10,857 nt of DNA from TH-plancto1 sp043777375 (GCA_043777375.1 JAYWHX010000125.1:1-10857), one strand, 5' to 3'; counted from the first letter of the stretch, positions 1-7,428 are shown. A program made the numbers and translations. The notes: generated from the letters alone by a model not told the origin.

Positions 1-100
1 ATGCCTTCGCCCCTTGTGAAACACCAGTCCAGCCCCAACAAACCGTGGAATAATCGATCCTCGATAATCGCACAACGGCTTTTCAAACACGCTCTTAGAA

Positions 101-132
101 AATGACGGCCGCCGCCCTCATGGACGGCGGCC
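101..132 (-). terminator. Hairpin terminator candidate for the sulfatase gene
   Basis: An 8-bp perfect GC-rich stem (107-114 paired with 125-132, loop 115-124) begins 17 bases beyond the sulfatase stop codon. Read on the minus strand, it is followed within a few bases by a short T-rich run (complement of 101-104). This fits a rho-independent terminator for the minus-strand gene. The T tract is short and interrupted, so efficiency is uncertain. Positions 1-100 show no gene that I can support. Confidence 0.55.
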
Positions 133-148
133 AAGATGAAATCGACGA

Positions 149-1711
149 TCAGCGACCACCCATGGTGGATTGGATCTTCTTCTGGATGCCTTCCAGGTTG
201 AAAGAACCAGGCGTCTGGCTGGGCGGATAGTCCTTCATCGTCATGAGGAACTGTCCGGCAATCCGCTGCATTGGCGCGAGAATGAAGACACGATCGAGGA
301 ACCAATCGTTGTAGGTGTTCGAGTTGTGCTGAGCCTTCTCGAACGGGTCACGGCGGAGGTTAAAGAGCAACGGGACGCGCAGCTCGGTAAAGGGCTCGCG
401 CCAGACTTCGAAGGCTTCGCCGCGATTTTCGAGGAAGACGGCTTTCCACGCTTCGTACCGCATGGCGACGATCTGTCCGTCATCATTCACATACATGAAG
501 CTCGGGCGCGGGGACTCGGCGGTCTTGCCGCTGATGTAGTCGAGCTGGTTGGCCCCATCAATGAAGTTCTTGTAAGTGCGTCCGTTGAGTTCGACTCCCT
601 TTTTCAGCTGCTCCACGATTTCCGAGTTGCCACCGGCGGCGGCGAAAGTGGGCAGCCAGTCTTCGTGGGAAACAATTCCGTTGCGGACCTCGCCAGCGGG
701 GAAGTGGCCGGGCCAGCGGATGAAGCAAGGCACGCGGTAAGCACCCTCCCAGTTCGAATTCTTCTCGCTGCGGAATGGCGTGGTGCCAGCATCGGGCCAG
801 GTGTTGTAATGCGGGCCGTTGTCGGTGGAGTATTGGACGATGGTGTTGTCCGCGATGCCCAGGTCGTCAATCAGCTTGAGCAGTTCGCCCACTTGCAGGT
901 CGTGCTCGATCATCCCGTCCGTGTATTCGTCGTGCCCCTTGTGGCGGTTTTCCGCTTTGACGTGGGTGCGGAAGTGCATGCGGGTTCCGTTCCACCAGCA
1001 GAAGAATGGCTTGCCTTCCTTGTTCATACGGGTGATGAACTCCTTAGCAGCTGCGACGGTCTCCTCATCGATGGTTTCCATTCGTTTCTTGGTGAGTGGG
1101 CCAGTGTCTTTAATGGTCTGGCCGCCCTTGCCGTCGGACTTACAATGCAGCACGCCGCGCGGACCGAAAACCTCGCGGAAGGTCTTGCCGCCGGGCAACA
1201 CCTTGTCGCCAGGATAGTCCTCGTTTTCCGGCTCCTCTTCGGCGTTGAGGTGATAGAGATTGCCGAGGAACTCGTCGAACCCGTGCATTGTGGGCAAATG
1301 CTCGTCGCGGTCGCCTTGGTGATTCTTGCCGAACTGGCCGGTGGTGTAGCCGAGGCTCTTCATGACGGTGGCCATGGTCACATCGGTCTTCTGCCAGCCT
1401 TCCGGGGCACCCGGGATGCCGACCTTGGTCATCCCGGTACGGACTGGGCACGAGCCGTTGATGAAAGCGGCTCGCCCAGCAGTACAACTTTGCTGGCCAT
1501 AATAATCCGTGAAGAACACGCCTTCCTTACCAACGCGATCGATGTTGGGCGTCTTGTAGCCCATCATGCCGCGGTTGTAGTAGCTGATGTTCTCGGTGCC
1601 GATGTCATCGCCCCAGATGACGAGGATGTTCGGCTGTTTGTCGGCAGCTGTGACTGACAGGACAAGGCTGAGTGCCCAGCCAACTGCCAGGGTGAGGTGT
1701 TTCAATCGCAT
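149..1711 (-). CDS. Secreted arylsulfatase (formylglycine-dependent, alkaline phosphatase superfamily)
   Basis: Hydrolyses sulfate esters; the substrate cannot be told from the sequence, and in planctomycetes such enzymes often act on sulfated polysaccharides. The protein is 520 residues starting at the ATG at 1711. That start is chosen over an upstream in-frame start at 1777 because GGAG lies 9 bases before it and a signal peptide follows directly (Met-Arg-Leu-Lys, a hydrophobic stretch, then Ala-Ala-Asp near residue 23). Sulfatase landmarks appear in order: NILVIWGDDIG with metal-binding Asp35/Asp36; SCTAGR with the formylglycine-precursor Cys76 and Arg80; GKNHQGD (Lys129, His131); TDNGPH (Asp297/Asn298, metal); and EKNSNWEG (Lys317). 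The core motif is C-x-A-G-R rather than the textbook C-x-P-S-R, a variant I recall as frequent in this group. Length is normal. The maturation enzyme (FGE or anSME) is not in the window. A hairpin follows the stop and a palindromic repeat lies upstream, so it is probably transcribed alone. Confidence 0.95.
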   Translation of the reverse strand: MRLKHLTLAVGWALSLVLSVTAADKQPNILVIWGDDIGTENISYYNRGMMGYKTPNIDRVGKEGVFFTDYYGQQSCTAGRAAFINGSCPVRTGMTKVGIPGAPEGWQKTDVTMATVMKSLGYTTGQFGKNHQGDRDEHLPTMHGFDEFLGNLYHLNAEEEPENEDYPGDKVLPGGKTFREVFGPRGVLHCKSDGKGGQTIKDTGPLTKKRMETIDEETVAAAKEFITRMNKEGKPFFCWWNGTRMHFRTHVKAENRHKGHDEYTDGMIEHDLQVGELLKLIDDLGIADNTIVQYSTDNGPHYNTWPDAGTTPFRSEKNSNWEGAYRVPCFIRWPGHFPAGEVRNGIVSHEDWLPTFAAAGGNSEIVEQLKKGVELNGRTYKNFIDGANQLDYISGKTAESPRPSFMYVNDDGQIVAMRYEAWKAVFLENRGEAFEVWREPFTELRVPLLFNLRRDPFEKAQHNSNTYNDWFLDRVFILAPMQRIAGQFLMTMKDYPPSQTPGSFNLEGIQKKIQSTMGGR

Positions 1712-1777
1712 GAGGTCTTTCTCCGATCGGGTGAGTGAGTGGTGAATTGTCAGGTGAAGGTCCGACTTGTCTGACAC

Positions 1778-1837
1778 GTGGGATAGGCTTCCCGCCTGTC
1801 TTTTCGCGGAAGATGACAGGCTGGAAGCCTATCCCAC
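1778..1837. repeat. Palindromic intergenic repeat (23-bp arms)
   Basis: The left arm 1778-1800 and right arm 1815-1837 are reverse complements over 22 of 23 positions, with a 14-nt loop between them. The arms read GTGGGATAGGCTTCC and onward; the single mismatch is C1793 opposite A in the arm consensus. It lies between the sulfatase start and the stop of the next minus-strand gene. I recall near-identical 'gggataggcttccagcctg' arms dispersed in planctomycete genomes, so it is probably a REP/BIME-like repeat. It could also terminate or stabilise the upstream transcript from the 1879-3549 gene. Confidence 0.85.
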
Positions 1838-1878
1838 GGTCTGCCTGGTCGATCTTCATCGATGCTGTTTCAGAGAAG

Positions 1879-3549
1879 CTACGGGGCTGGCTGATCCCCA
1901 GCATCTTCGGGCGGAGTCTCCAGCCGGACCAGCAGCCAGTTCTCGACCTTGTCTTTGCCATAATGGACCAGCACAGGAGCTTCCTCCAGGGTCAGGTTGT
2001 AGAGCCCGGTTTCGGCGATCAGGTTTTCGTTCTCGCCAATGCGGACGGCGAGACGCTGGGTCTGCTTGTCGACTTGCCCCTGCACGGTCTGTGCCTTGTC
2101 CGAGGTCGTATCGAACAGCGTTCCGCTGACGACACCGTCCTTGTTCACAGCCAGTTGGACGACGAGGTTGGGCTCGACATCCTTCTCTCCACGGGAGACT
2201 GCGAAGGTTCCCAGAGGCATCCATTCGGCCTGCTTGGCCTCTTCCTCACTCGGTGGAGGTGGAACCGTAGCCAGTTCCGCAGCACTCTGCGCGAACTCGT
2301 CTGTCGTGGCGACCTGCTCGCCATTCACGTAGACCGTGTTCTCGGTGTAGGTGACGTTGCCGCCCGAACCGTAGTCGTAGTAGACCGGCTCCGACCACAC
2401 TTCAGCAGGAGCGGTCCAGCGGAACCAGTTGGTCAGGCCCACGTAGGTTGGGACGGTCCACCAGTAGTTCCAGTTGTACCGTCCGAAACCGTACCCATAG
2501 TGCCAGCCACCACAGGGGTGATAGTGGCCACCCCACCAGTTCGGGCCGAAGCAGCCGTGGTAGTGGCCGTGCCAGTTGTTGGAATGTCGCACCCCATTAG
2601 CCCACCCGTGCCAGTAGCCCGCCCGCGCCGGGTAGCGCGTGTTCCAATTGTGCAGTCCGCCAACCTGGCTCTGCCAGCGGTTGCTGACGTTGTTGAACTG
2701 GTTCTTGTCCATGTTCACCCAACTGGGGCGATTGCTGATGGCTGTATTGTTCCCGATATTGATATTGCCGATATCGATCGGGCGATTGACATTTACCGGA
2801 CGGTTGTTGACGTTCGGTCTGTCGCCCACACCGGGTCGATCTCCTGGAAGATTAGGACGTGTGGTCGGTCGGTCGAAGCCAGGGACTTTCCCAATCGGCT
2901 TATCCATCCCGAGAAAGTCTCCGAGGTCACCGGGGTTGGGGCGATTGACATTGCTTGCGCCTGGCAGCCCAGGGCGCGTGGCCGCTCCATTGCCGGGCAA
3001 GTTCGGTCGGCTTCCCACATTACCGGGCAGGTTCGGGCGATTGCCGCCCGCTCCACCCCCCAGATTCGGAAGCGAGGGGCGAGTCGTCGGACGATTGACT
3101 GTCCCGGGTAGCTTGTTGGTCGGCAGGCCACCCGATCCGCCGATATTCCCTGGTAGGGTCGCCGGACGATTCGCAGGCAGAGACGGTCGCGTCTGCGGAA
3201 GTGAAGGCCGAGTCGCGGGCCGAGTCGTCGGCAGCGATGGCTTCATGCCGCCGCCGCCACCGCTGGGACGGGACATCTGCGGAGGAGCCGCTGGGCGACT
3301 GACCGGACGGTTCATTGACGGGGCGTTGACGTTCGGACGGCTCACGTTCGGGCGACTCATTCCGCCCCCGCCGCCGAGGTTTGGGGCGCTCGGACGCGGG
3401 GCCGGACGAGACATTCCACCTCCGCCTCCACCGCCGCCCATTCGACCACCACCACCTCCTCCCCCACCAAATCCGCGAGCGTAGAGGTCGCTCATCGGGA
3501 GACAGAGGGCCACCGAGAGTACCATTTTCGCCAAAGTGTTTCGCATCAT
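1879..3549 (-). CDS. Secreted low-complexity Gly/Pro/Arg/Asn-rich protein (planctomycete family, function unknown)
   Basis: A 556-residue protein starting at the first of two tandem ATGs (3549), with GGAG 9 bases upstream. The signal peptide spans about residues 1-24 (cleavage near Leu-Tyr-Ala/Arg-Gly). Residues 26-45 are almost all Gly. Residues 46-275 are degenerate repeats of RPNLPGN, TRPSLP and MSRPN type, likely disordered. Residues 280-395 are rich in Trp, Tyr, His, Gly and Asn (for example HYHPCGGWHYGYGFGRYNW), with Cys333 and Cys346. Residues 398-430 hold the motif NTVYVNGEQVATTDEFAQSA, and 440-556 form a more ordered acidic domain. Proteins like this in planctomycetes are often labelled 'mu-protocadherin-like'; that label carries no functional evidence. 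Likely exported to the cell surface or periplasm. It follows the NTF2-like gene on the same strand, 20 bases beyond that gene's downstream in-frame stop, so the two are probably one transcript. Confidence 0.85.
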   Translation of the reverse strand: MMRNTLAKMVLSVALCLPMSDLYARGFGGGGGGGGRMGGGGGGGGMSRPAPRPSAPNLGGGGGMSRPNVSRPNVNAPSMNRPVSRPAAPPQMSRPSGGGGGMKPSLPTTRPATRPSLPQTRPSLPANRPATLPGNIGGSGGLPTNKLPGTVNRPTTRPSLPNLGGGAGGNRPNLPGNVGSRPNLPGNGAATRPGLPGASNVNRPNPGDLGDFLGMDKPIGKVPGFDRPTTRPNLPGDRPGVGDRPNVNNRPVNVNRPIDIGNINIGNNTAISNRPSWVNMDKNQFNNVSNRWQSQVGGLHNWNTRYPARAGYWHGWANGVRHSNNWHGHYHGCFGPNWWGGHYHPCGGWHYGYGFGRYNWNYWWTVPTYVGLTNWFRWTAPAEVWSEPVYYDYGSGGNVTYTENTVYVNGEQVATTDEFAQSAAELATVPPPPSEEEAKQAEWMPLGTFAVSRGEKDVEPNLVVQLAVNKDGVVSGTLFDTTSDKAQTVQGQVDKQTQRLAVRIGENENLIAETGLYNLTLEEAPVLVHYGKDKVENWLLVRLETPPEDAGDQPAP

Positions 3550-3568
3550 GATTTGGAACTCCAGCTCT

Positions 3569-3655
3569 CTACTTGCTCGATGGGACGGGAACGGCGTCGG
3601 TCTTCACTTCTGCGGATTCCGCAGCACGCACGATCTTGACCACATCGCTACTCGG
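3569..3655 (-). other. In-frame C-terminal extension beyond the TAG of the NTF2-like gene
   Basis: Directly after TAG 3656-3658 the same frame encodes 28 codons (starting PSSDVVKIVRAAESAE) and then a second TAG at 3569-3571. The first half, 'DVVKIVRAAE', resembles the usual final strand of proteins of this kind. It is either a remnant of the full-length C-terminus cut off by a nonsense mutation, or a readthrough product. With this extension the gap to the next gene drops from 106 to about 19 bases, which is typical operon spacing and supports the longer ancestral frame. Confidence 0.5.
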
Positions 3656-4495
3656 CTATGGCTCCCCTTCGATGGTGTGTCCGATCAGCTGGACCGTTCT
3701 CGAATTGTCAACGACGCTCGACATCACAAAGGTCCCCGCAGCTGCACGACCATCGGGCAGGACGCTGGCCGACTTCACGAGCCAGTCGTTGTCACTCTTG
3801 GACCAAGTCGCTTCTCCGAATGAGCCATCCGAGTTGAACGTCCACGAGCGAATCTGTTGACCACGAGGATCCCAGCCGATCACCTGCGTCCCCTGATGCT
3901 TCACTCCTTCGGCATGCTGCGCTACGAATGAATGCAGCATGAAGGCTCCGTCTGCCGTCCAGCGATAGGTGGATTCGACACGTGCCTCTGCGGACTCATC
4001 GACCCATTGGCCGATCAACCATTCGAGATCCTTGAGGGCCGATGTCGATGCCGGAACTGCGGGCAACTCCTCAATGGAATCGATTAACCAGGCCTCACCC
4101 TCTTTGACGAGAATCGCGGAGAACACCGAGATCTCGGGCTCTTCGCCGGGGACACCCAGGCTCGTCTGCCCTTCGACGCTGGCGACATCCGGCTTGATCA
4201 TCCGCACGCGGTCGATACTCGCCGAGAGCCGAGCATCACCACGAGATTCAAAGGACTTCACTAAGTCAGCCTGAATCGCCTCGCGACCTTCGGTGCGTTC
4301 TCCAGTCACGCGATCGGTATGCGTCGCCGTCGCTGACCAGATCGCCCCGGCCGTCTTCGCGTCCTTCTTGTTGAAGGCATCCGCATAGGACGCCAGAGTC
4401 TTCCGAACAGTCGCCTCGTCGGCCTGAACTGTTGAGGCAGTCACGATGGCGACCAGAGTGGCTAAGCAGTACGCAATCGAAGGGGCTTTTCTCAT
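3656..4495 (-). CDS. Secreted NTF2-like (SnoaL/DUF4440-type) two-domain protein
   Basis: The 279-residue product starts at ATG 4495, with GAGG 5 bases upstream. The signal peptide ends near Val-Gln-Ala/Asp-Glu (residue 25). Residues 27-145 look like an NTF2-like cone fold of the SgcJ/DUF4440 type: EATVRKTLASYADAFNKKDA, then a 'GREAIQADL' helix, then the closing 'EGEAWLIDSIEE'. Residues 155-279 form a second beta-rich domain with LEWLIGQWVDE, STYRWTADGAFML and GTQVIGWDPRGQQIRSW motifs. Such two-domain secreted proteins are common in planctomycetes and have no assigned reaction that I can cite. The TAG stop at 3656-3658 appears early: the same frame continues through 28 codons (PSSDVVKIVRAAE...) to another TAG at 3569-3571. 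That tail looks like the natural C-terminus of the family, so the gene may be slightly truncated or read through. The next gene follows closely on the same strand. Confidence 0.85.
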   Translation of the reverse strand: MRKAPSIAYCLATLVAIVTASTVQADEATVRKTLASYADAFNKKDAKTAGAIWSATATHTDRVTGERTEGREAIQADLVKSFESRGDARLSASIDRVRMIKPDVASVEGQTSLGVPGEEPEISVFSAILVKEGEAWLIDSIEELPAVPASTSALKDLEWLIGQWVDESAEARVESTYRWTADGAFMLHSFVAQHAEGVKHQGTQVIGWDPRGQQIRSWTFNSDGSFGEATWSKSDNDWLVKSASVLPDGRAAAGTFVMSSVVDNSRTVQLIGHTIEGEP

Positions 4496-4628
4496 GAGGT
4501 CCTCTTTGGTTCTGGTAAGTCACTGACAAGGTGACACTCGTCTGAGCGATCGTAGATGGGCTGATCGAACCTCCGAAGGAAGGCATCAACCATTTGTTGG
4601 AGAAGTCAAGATGACTCTACCCCTGTGT

Positions 4629-5051
4629 TTACAGGACTTCAACTCTGGGGATGAAGACTTCACGAAGGCGATGGGAATGTTGCATTGTGGCAGCGGGCCC
4701 GCTGCTCGATTTCACCACTTCGAAGTTGATGATGGGGACTCCTGGCAACGTTTGACGTGTTTGGCTGTCGAATGATGTTCTCATTATCAACTTCCCCGCA
4801 GAGACGTTTTCAGCCTTTCCTCGATTCATATCAACACAACCAGTTGAAGTCGTTGCGAGGGCAACTGCTGTTGTCTGGGACGGAATCGACTGACGATTCA
4901 CTAATAGACTTTCCAACCCGCCGTTATCCCACGCGGCGAGATTGCCTGTTGCGTACAAGCGGGCTAGTCTGCGTGAAACGCAATTCGTCCACAGTGTCAG
5001 TCCCACTGCTATGAGGATTCCGATGATGCACCAACAATGTTTCAAGATCAC
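4629..5051 (-). CDS. Possible small membrane-anchored protein (weak candidate)
   Basis: An open frame of about 140 codons on the minus strand fills most of the otherwise empty region 4496-5022. From the GTG at 5051 (or TTG at 5045) it starts with a convincing membrane segment (CWCIIGILIAVGLTLW, residues 6-21). A polar region without recognised motifs follows, ending at TAA 4629-4631. I see no good ribosome binding site, its third-position GC is visibly lower than in the neighbours, and its 5' end would overlap the start of the divergent gene at 5023 by 29 bases. It could be a chance frame. No family recognised. Confidence 0.25.
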   Translation of the reverse strand: MILKHCWCIIGILIAVGLTLWTNCVSRRLARLYATGNLAAWDNGGLESLLVNRQSIPSQTTAVALATTSTGCVDMNRGKAENVSAGKLIMRTSFDSQTRQTLPGVPIINFEVVKSSSGPAATMQHSHRLREVFIPRVEVL

Positions 5052-6507
5052 GCTTCGAATTCTCTTGGCCAGCGTGGTGACTCTGACTTCACTGACTGCC
5101 GTACTGGCCGAGACGCCCTTCGACCCGTTGCTGCGACAAATCTCCCCCGAGGCCAATGTGTTGGTCTTCATCGACTCCGAACAGATTCGGCGGTCGGAGT
5201 TTGGCCGCGCTCAGTTGGAATCCAAGGACGCGGGGACGGAACATTCGCAGATCATCGCTCGTCCCGAGATCACTCAGGTGCTGTTGGGAGCCAAGATTCG
5301 CGGGTTCCGAGAGTCGATGGTTGATTGGCAAACCGCCCTGCTGCAAATGAATGTCGAACCGTCGGTAGCGGGTGTGGCTGCTACCTATGGCGGATCGATC
5401 GAGGACATGGGCAAGACCGAATATGCTGTCCTGCCTTTTGGGTCCGTGGCTGTCGTGACCACGAAGAATGTCCTAGCCGTCCTCACACCTCCGGACCGCC
5501 AGCAAGTGAGTCGGGCAGTCCGATTGGCGGGCCTCAAGAATCCTGGCCACTTTACGGGCTATCTGGAGAGCGCCACGAGTGCTCTGACTTTGGGGACCGG
5601 GGCTCTGATCGCAATTGATTTGGAGGAGATGCAGTCGAAGTCCCAGATCCTCAACTTTTTGAAGAACTGCGAGACCTTTCGCAAGCCTCCCTCGGACATA
5701 CTTCAAGCCGCCGATGTGCTGTCCTCCATTCGAGGACTGTCGCTTCGGGTTTCGTTTCGCAGTAGCGCGGAAGCCCAGCTCTCGATCGAGTTCTCCAAAG
5801 ACGTTCCAGACATCTCGAAGTGGGGCAAAGAACTGTTCGTCGAGATCCTGTCCGACACCGGGGCCTACATTGAAGATGTGGACAGCTGGACCTTTAGTCA
5901 GTCCGGGAAGACGGTCATGCTGGATGGGCCAGTCACTCCGGTCGGGCTGCGGCAGATTTTCAGCCTGCTCGACTTTCCCACCGAAGTCCCCACTCAGTAC
6001 CAGCCCGGTGCGACGTTGACGCCCGAACAGGAGCGCCAACGAACGGTCAAGGCGACGCTGACGCGTTTTCGGGCGACGGAGAAACTGATCGCGGATCTAC
6101 GGAAGGACAATCGGGCTCGATCTGCTCGTATCGGAGAGAGCGCACTCTGGTTTGATCGCTACGCGCGTCAGATCGAGACACTGCCCTCGCTGTACGTCGA
6201 CCCGGACATGCTGGTCTATTGCGATGATGTTGTCATGCGGCTAAGAATCCAAGCAACCAAGTATCGAATGAGCTCATTAAAGATCAGCCAGGAGCTGAGC
6301 ACCCCGAATTACTTCTGGGGGTACTTCAATGACTACTATGGAAACGCTTACAGCAACTGGACTCGCACGGAAAGCGACCAGTCCCGCACCCGCAGGTACG
6401 AACGAGCGGGAGCCGCCAGCGACCGTGTAGAACAGTTCCAGGCGATTGACGAAGATGGCACCGCTATCCGCAGAAAGATGACCACCAAGTACGGCGTAGA
6501 GTTTTAG
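5023..6507 (+). CDS. Secreted hypothetical protein, planctomycete type
   Basis: A 494-residue protein of unknown function. The start is set at ATG 5023 because GAGG (5013-5016) sits 6 bases before it and a clear signal peptide follows (MMHQQCFKITLRILLASVVT, cleavage near Val-Leu-Ala/Glu at residue 29). Longer in-frame starts at 4942 and 5011 lack a ribosome binding site. The mature protein begins ETPFDPLLRQISPEANVLVF, a pattern resembling secreted planctomycete proteins that describe a 'model of use' of periplasmic residues but have no known reaction. Residues 332-420 are helical and charged (LTPEQERQRTVKATL and WFDRYARQIETLPSLYVD). The C-terminal section holds an aromatic cluster, YFWGYFNDYYGNAYSNW, and then a charged tail. 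No catalytic motif recognised. The gene is monocistronic: divergent DNA lies before it and an inverted repeat plus a decayed IS lie after it. Confidence 0.8.
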   Translation: MMHQQCFKITLRILLASVVTLTSLTAVLAETPFDPLLRQISPEANVLVFIDSEQIRRSEFGRAQLESKDAGTEHSQIIARPEITQVLLGAKIRGFRESMVDWQTALLQMNVEPSVAGVAATYGGSIEDMGKTEYAVLPFGSVAVVTTKNVLAVLTPPDRQQVSRAVRLAGLKNPGHFTGYLESATSALTLGTGALIAIDLEEMQSKSQILNFLKNCETFRKPPSDILQAADVLSSIRGLSLRVSFRSSAEAQLSIEFSKDVPDISKWGKELFVEILSDTGAYIEDVDSWTFSQSGKTVMLDGPVTPVGLRQIFSLLDFPTEVPTQYQPGATLTPEQERQRTVKATLTRFRATEKLIADLRKDNRARSARIGESALWFDRYARQIETLPSLYVDPDMLVYCDDVVMRLRIQATKYRMSSLKISQELSTPNYFWGYFNDYYGNAYSNWTRTESDQSRTRRYERAGAASDRVEQFQAIDEDGTAIRRKMTTKYGVEF

Positions 6508-6530
6508 GAAGGATTCCGAGACTCCAGCCG

Positions 6531-6569
6531 CATTGATCTTTTTTGAAAAACAGGCAGCATAGATCAATG
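6531..6569. terminator. Inverted repeat after the secreted-protein gene, possible terminator
   Basis: A perfect 9-bp inverted repeat (CATTGATCT at 6531-6539 and AGATCAATG at 6561-6569) encloses a 21-nt loop that itself contains T5-G-A5 (6540-6550). It begins 24 bases after the TAG of the upstream gene. The stem is AT-rich and no T-run follows it on the plus strand, so termination is only one possibility; a protein-binding palindrome or an old IS-flank scar is also possible. Apart from this, 6508-6671 holds no gene I can support. Confidence 0.4.
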
Positions 6570-6671
6570 GCTGAACCTTTCTCTCGAACAAGTCCGTGTT
6601 GACAATCATCTATCCGAAAACGGGCCAATCGGGTAGACGATCGCCTTGGAAATTAGACCTCAAGGACGGGG

Positions 6672-7365
6672 ATTGTCCTGCGGCGGTTTGAGTTGTCGAA
6701 CGAGCAGTAGGTGCGGGTCGAGGGTTGTTGCCGGGCAAGGCGGGTGATCCGGGGCAGCCGTCGAAGGACAATCGGTTGTTCCTCGACGCGGTGTTGTGGA
6801 TCGTGCGGTCGGGGGCTCCGTGGCGCAATTTTCCGGAGCGATTTGGCCATTGGAACTCGACCTTTGTGCGATTCAATCGGTAAGCCAAGAAGGGGCTCTG
6901 GCTGCGCGTGTTCGACGCCTTGCGAGACCCGGATCTGGAGTAGGTGATGCTCGATGCCACGATCGTCCGCGCTCGCGTTTACGCAGCTGAGGCCCCAAAA
7001 AAAGCGGAGACTAACAGCTTGGTCGATCGCGAGGCGGGTGGGGTTCGAAAATCCACGCGGTGTGCGACGGACTCGGCAACCCGGTGAAGTTCATCTTGAC
7101 TGCGGGGCAGGTCAACGACATCACGCAAGCGGAGCCGCTGCTCGAGGGACTGCAGGCGGAACAGGTCATTGCGGGCAAGGGCTATGACGGCGACAAGGTG
7201 ATCGAGAAGCCGGGAGCTGAGGCCGTCATCCCGCCGAAGAAAAACCGCAAGGTGCAACGCCCTTACGACACACATCTGTACAAACAACAGAAACGGATCG
7301 AACGCTTGTTTGGGAAGCTGTAACATTGCCGCCGCACCGCGACCCGCTACGAGAAAACTTCTCGT
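6672..7365 (+). pseudogene. Decayed IS5-family transposase
   Basis: Reading across frames reconstructs an IS5-type transposase. Around 6681 the frame gives RRFELSNEQ, a TAG (6708-6710), then VRVEG. A one-base loss near 6723 shifts it to LLPGKAGDPGQPSKDNRLF, then LWIVRSGAPWRNFPERFGHW and STFVRFNR, a TAA (6881-6883), AKKGLWLRVFDALRDPDLE, and a TAG (6941-6943) before the catalytic VMLDATIVRA. A second one-base loss in an A7 run (6997-7003) leads through a TAA (7012-7014) to QLGRSRGGWGSKIHAVCDG, GQVNDITQAEPLLEGL, the catalytic AGKGYDGD and RIERLFGKL. A TAA at 7321 and HCRRTATRYEKTSR close it. The rest of the C-terminus and the right IS end are missing. The original start is probably lost (ATT at 6672, after a GGACGGGG stretch). 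It belongs to a different subgroup from the intact IS at 8605. Non-functional. Confidence 0.9.
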
Positions 7366-7428
7366 ACCCAAGACAAGCTTGGAGAGGCATCAGACCGGCT
7401 GAGTGATTGAGACGCCTTCGCAGCGGAC

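Noticed and set aside
170..1657. 495-codon open frame on the plus strand opposite the sulfatase
   Set aside because: It is the antisense shadow of a clear sulfatase with all its motifs; high third-position GC removes stops on the opposite strand. The translation has no recognisable domain.
2830..3450. Possible CRISPR-like or tandem DNA repeat array
   Set aside because: The periodicity is irregular and comes from coding repeats (RPNLPGN, TRPSLP) that vary at synonymous sites; there are no constant repeats with unique spacers.
1735..3484. Plus-strand open frames (458 and 281 codons) opposite the low-complexity secreted gene
   Set aside because: Compositional shadows of Gly/Pro/Arg repeats; the minus-strand frame has signal peptide, RBS and an ordered C-terminal domain.
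4519..4535. GTCAC-N7-GTGAC palindrome upstream of the NTF2-like gene
   Set aside because: 5-bp arms are expected by chance in this length of DNA and no promoter elements line up with it.
4622..4635. CCTGT-GTTT-ACAGG hairpin
   Set aside because: Only a 5-bp stem with no T-run; too weak to call a terminator.
3656..6943. Genome-wide UAG recoding
   Set aside because: TAG clearly terminates several genes in this window, and the TAGs at Trp positions belong to a transposase that is also frameshifted and carries TAA stops.
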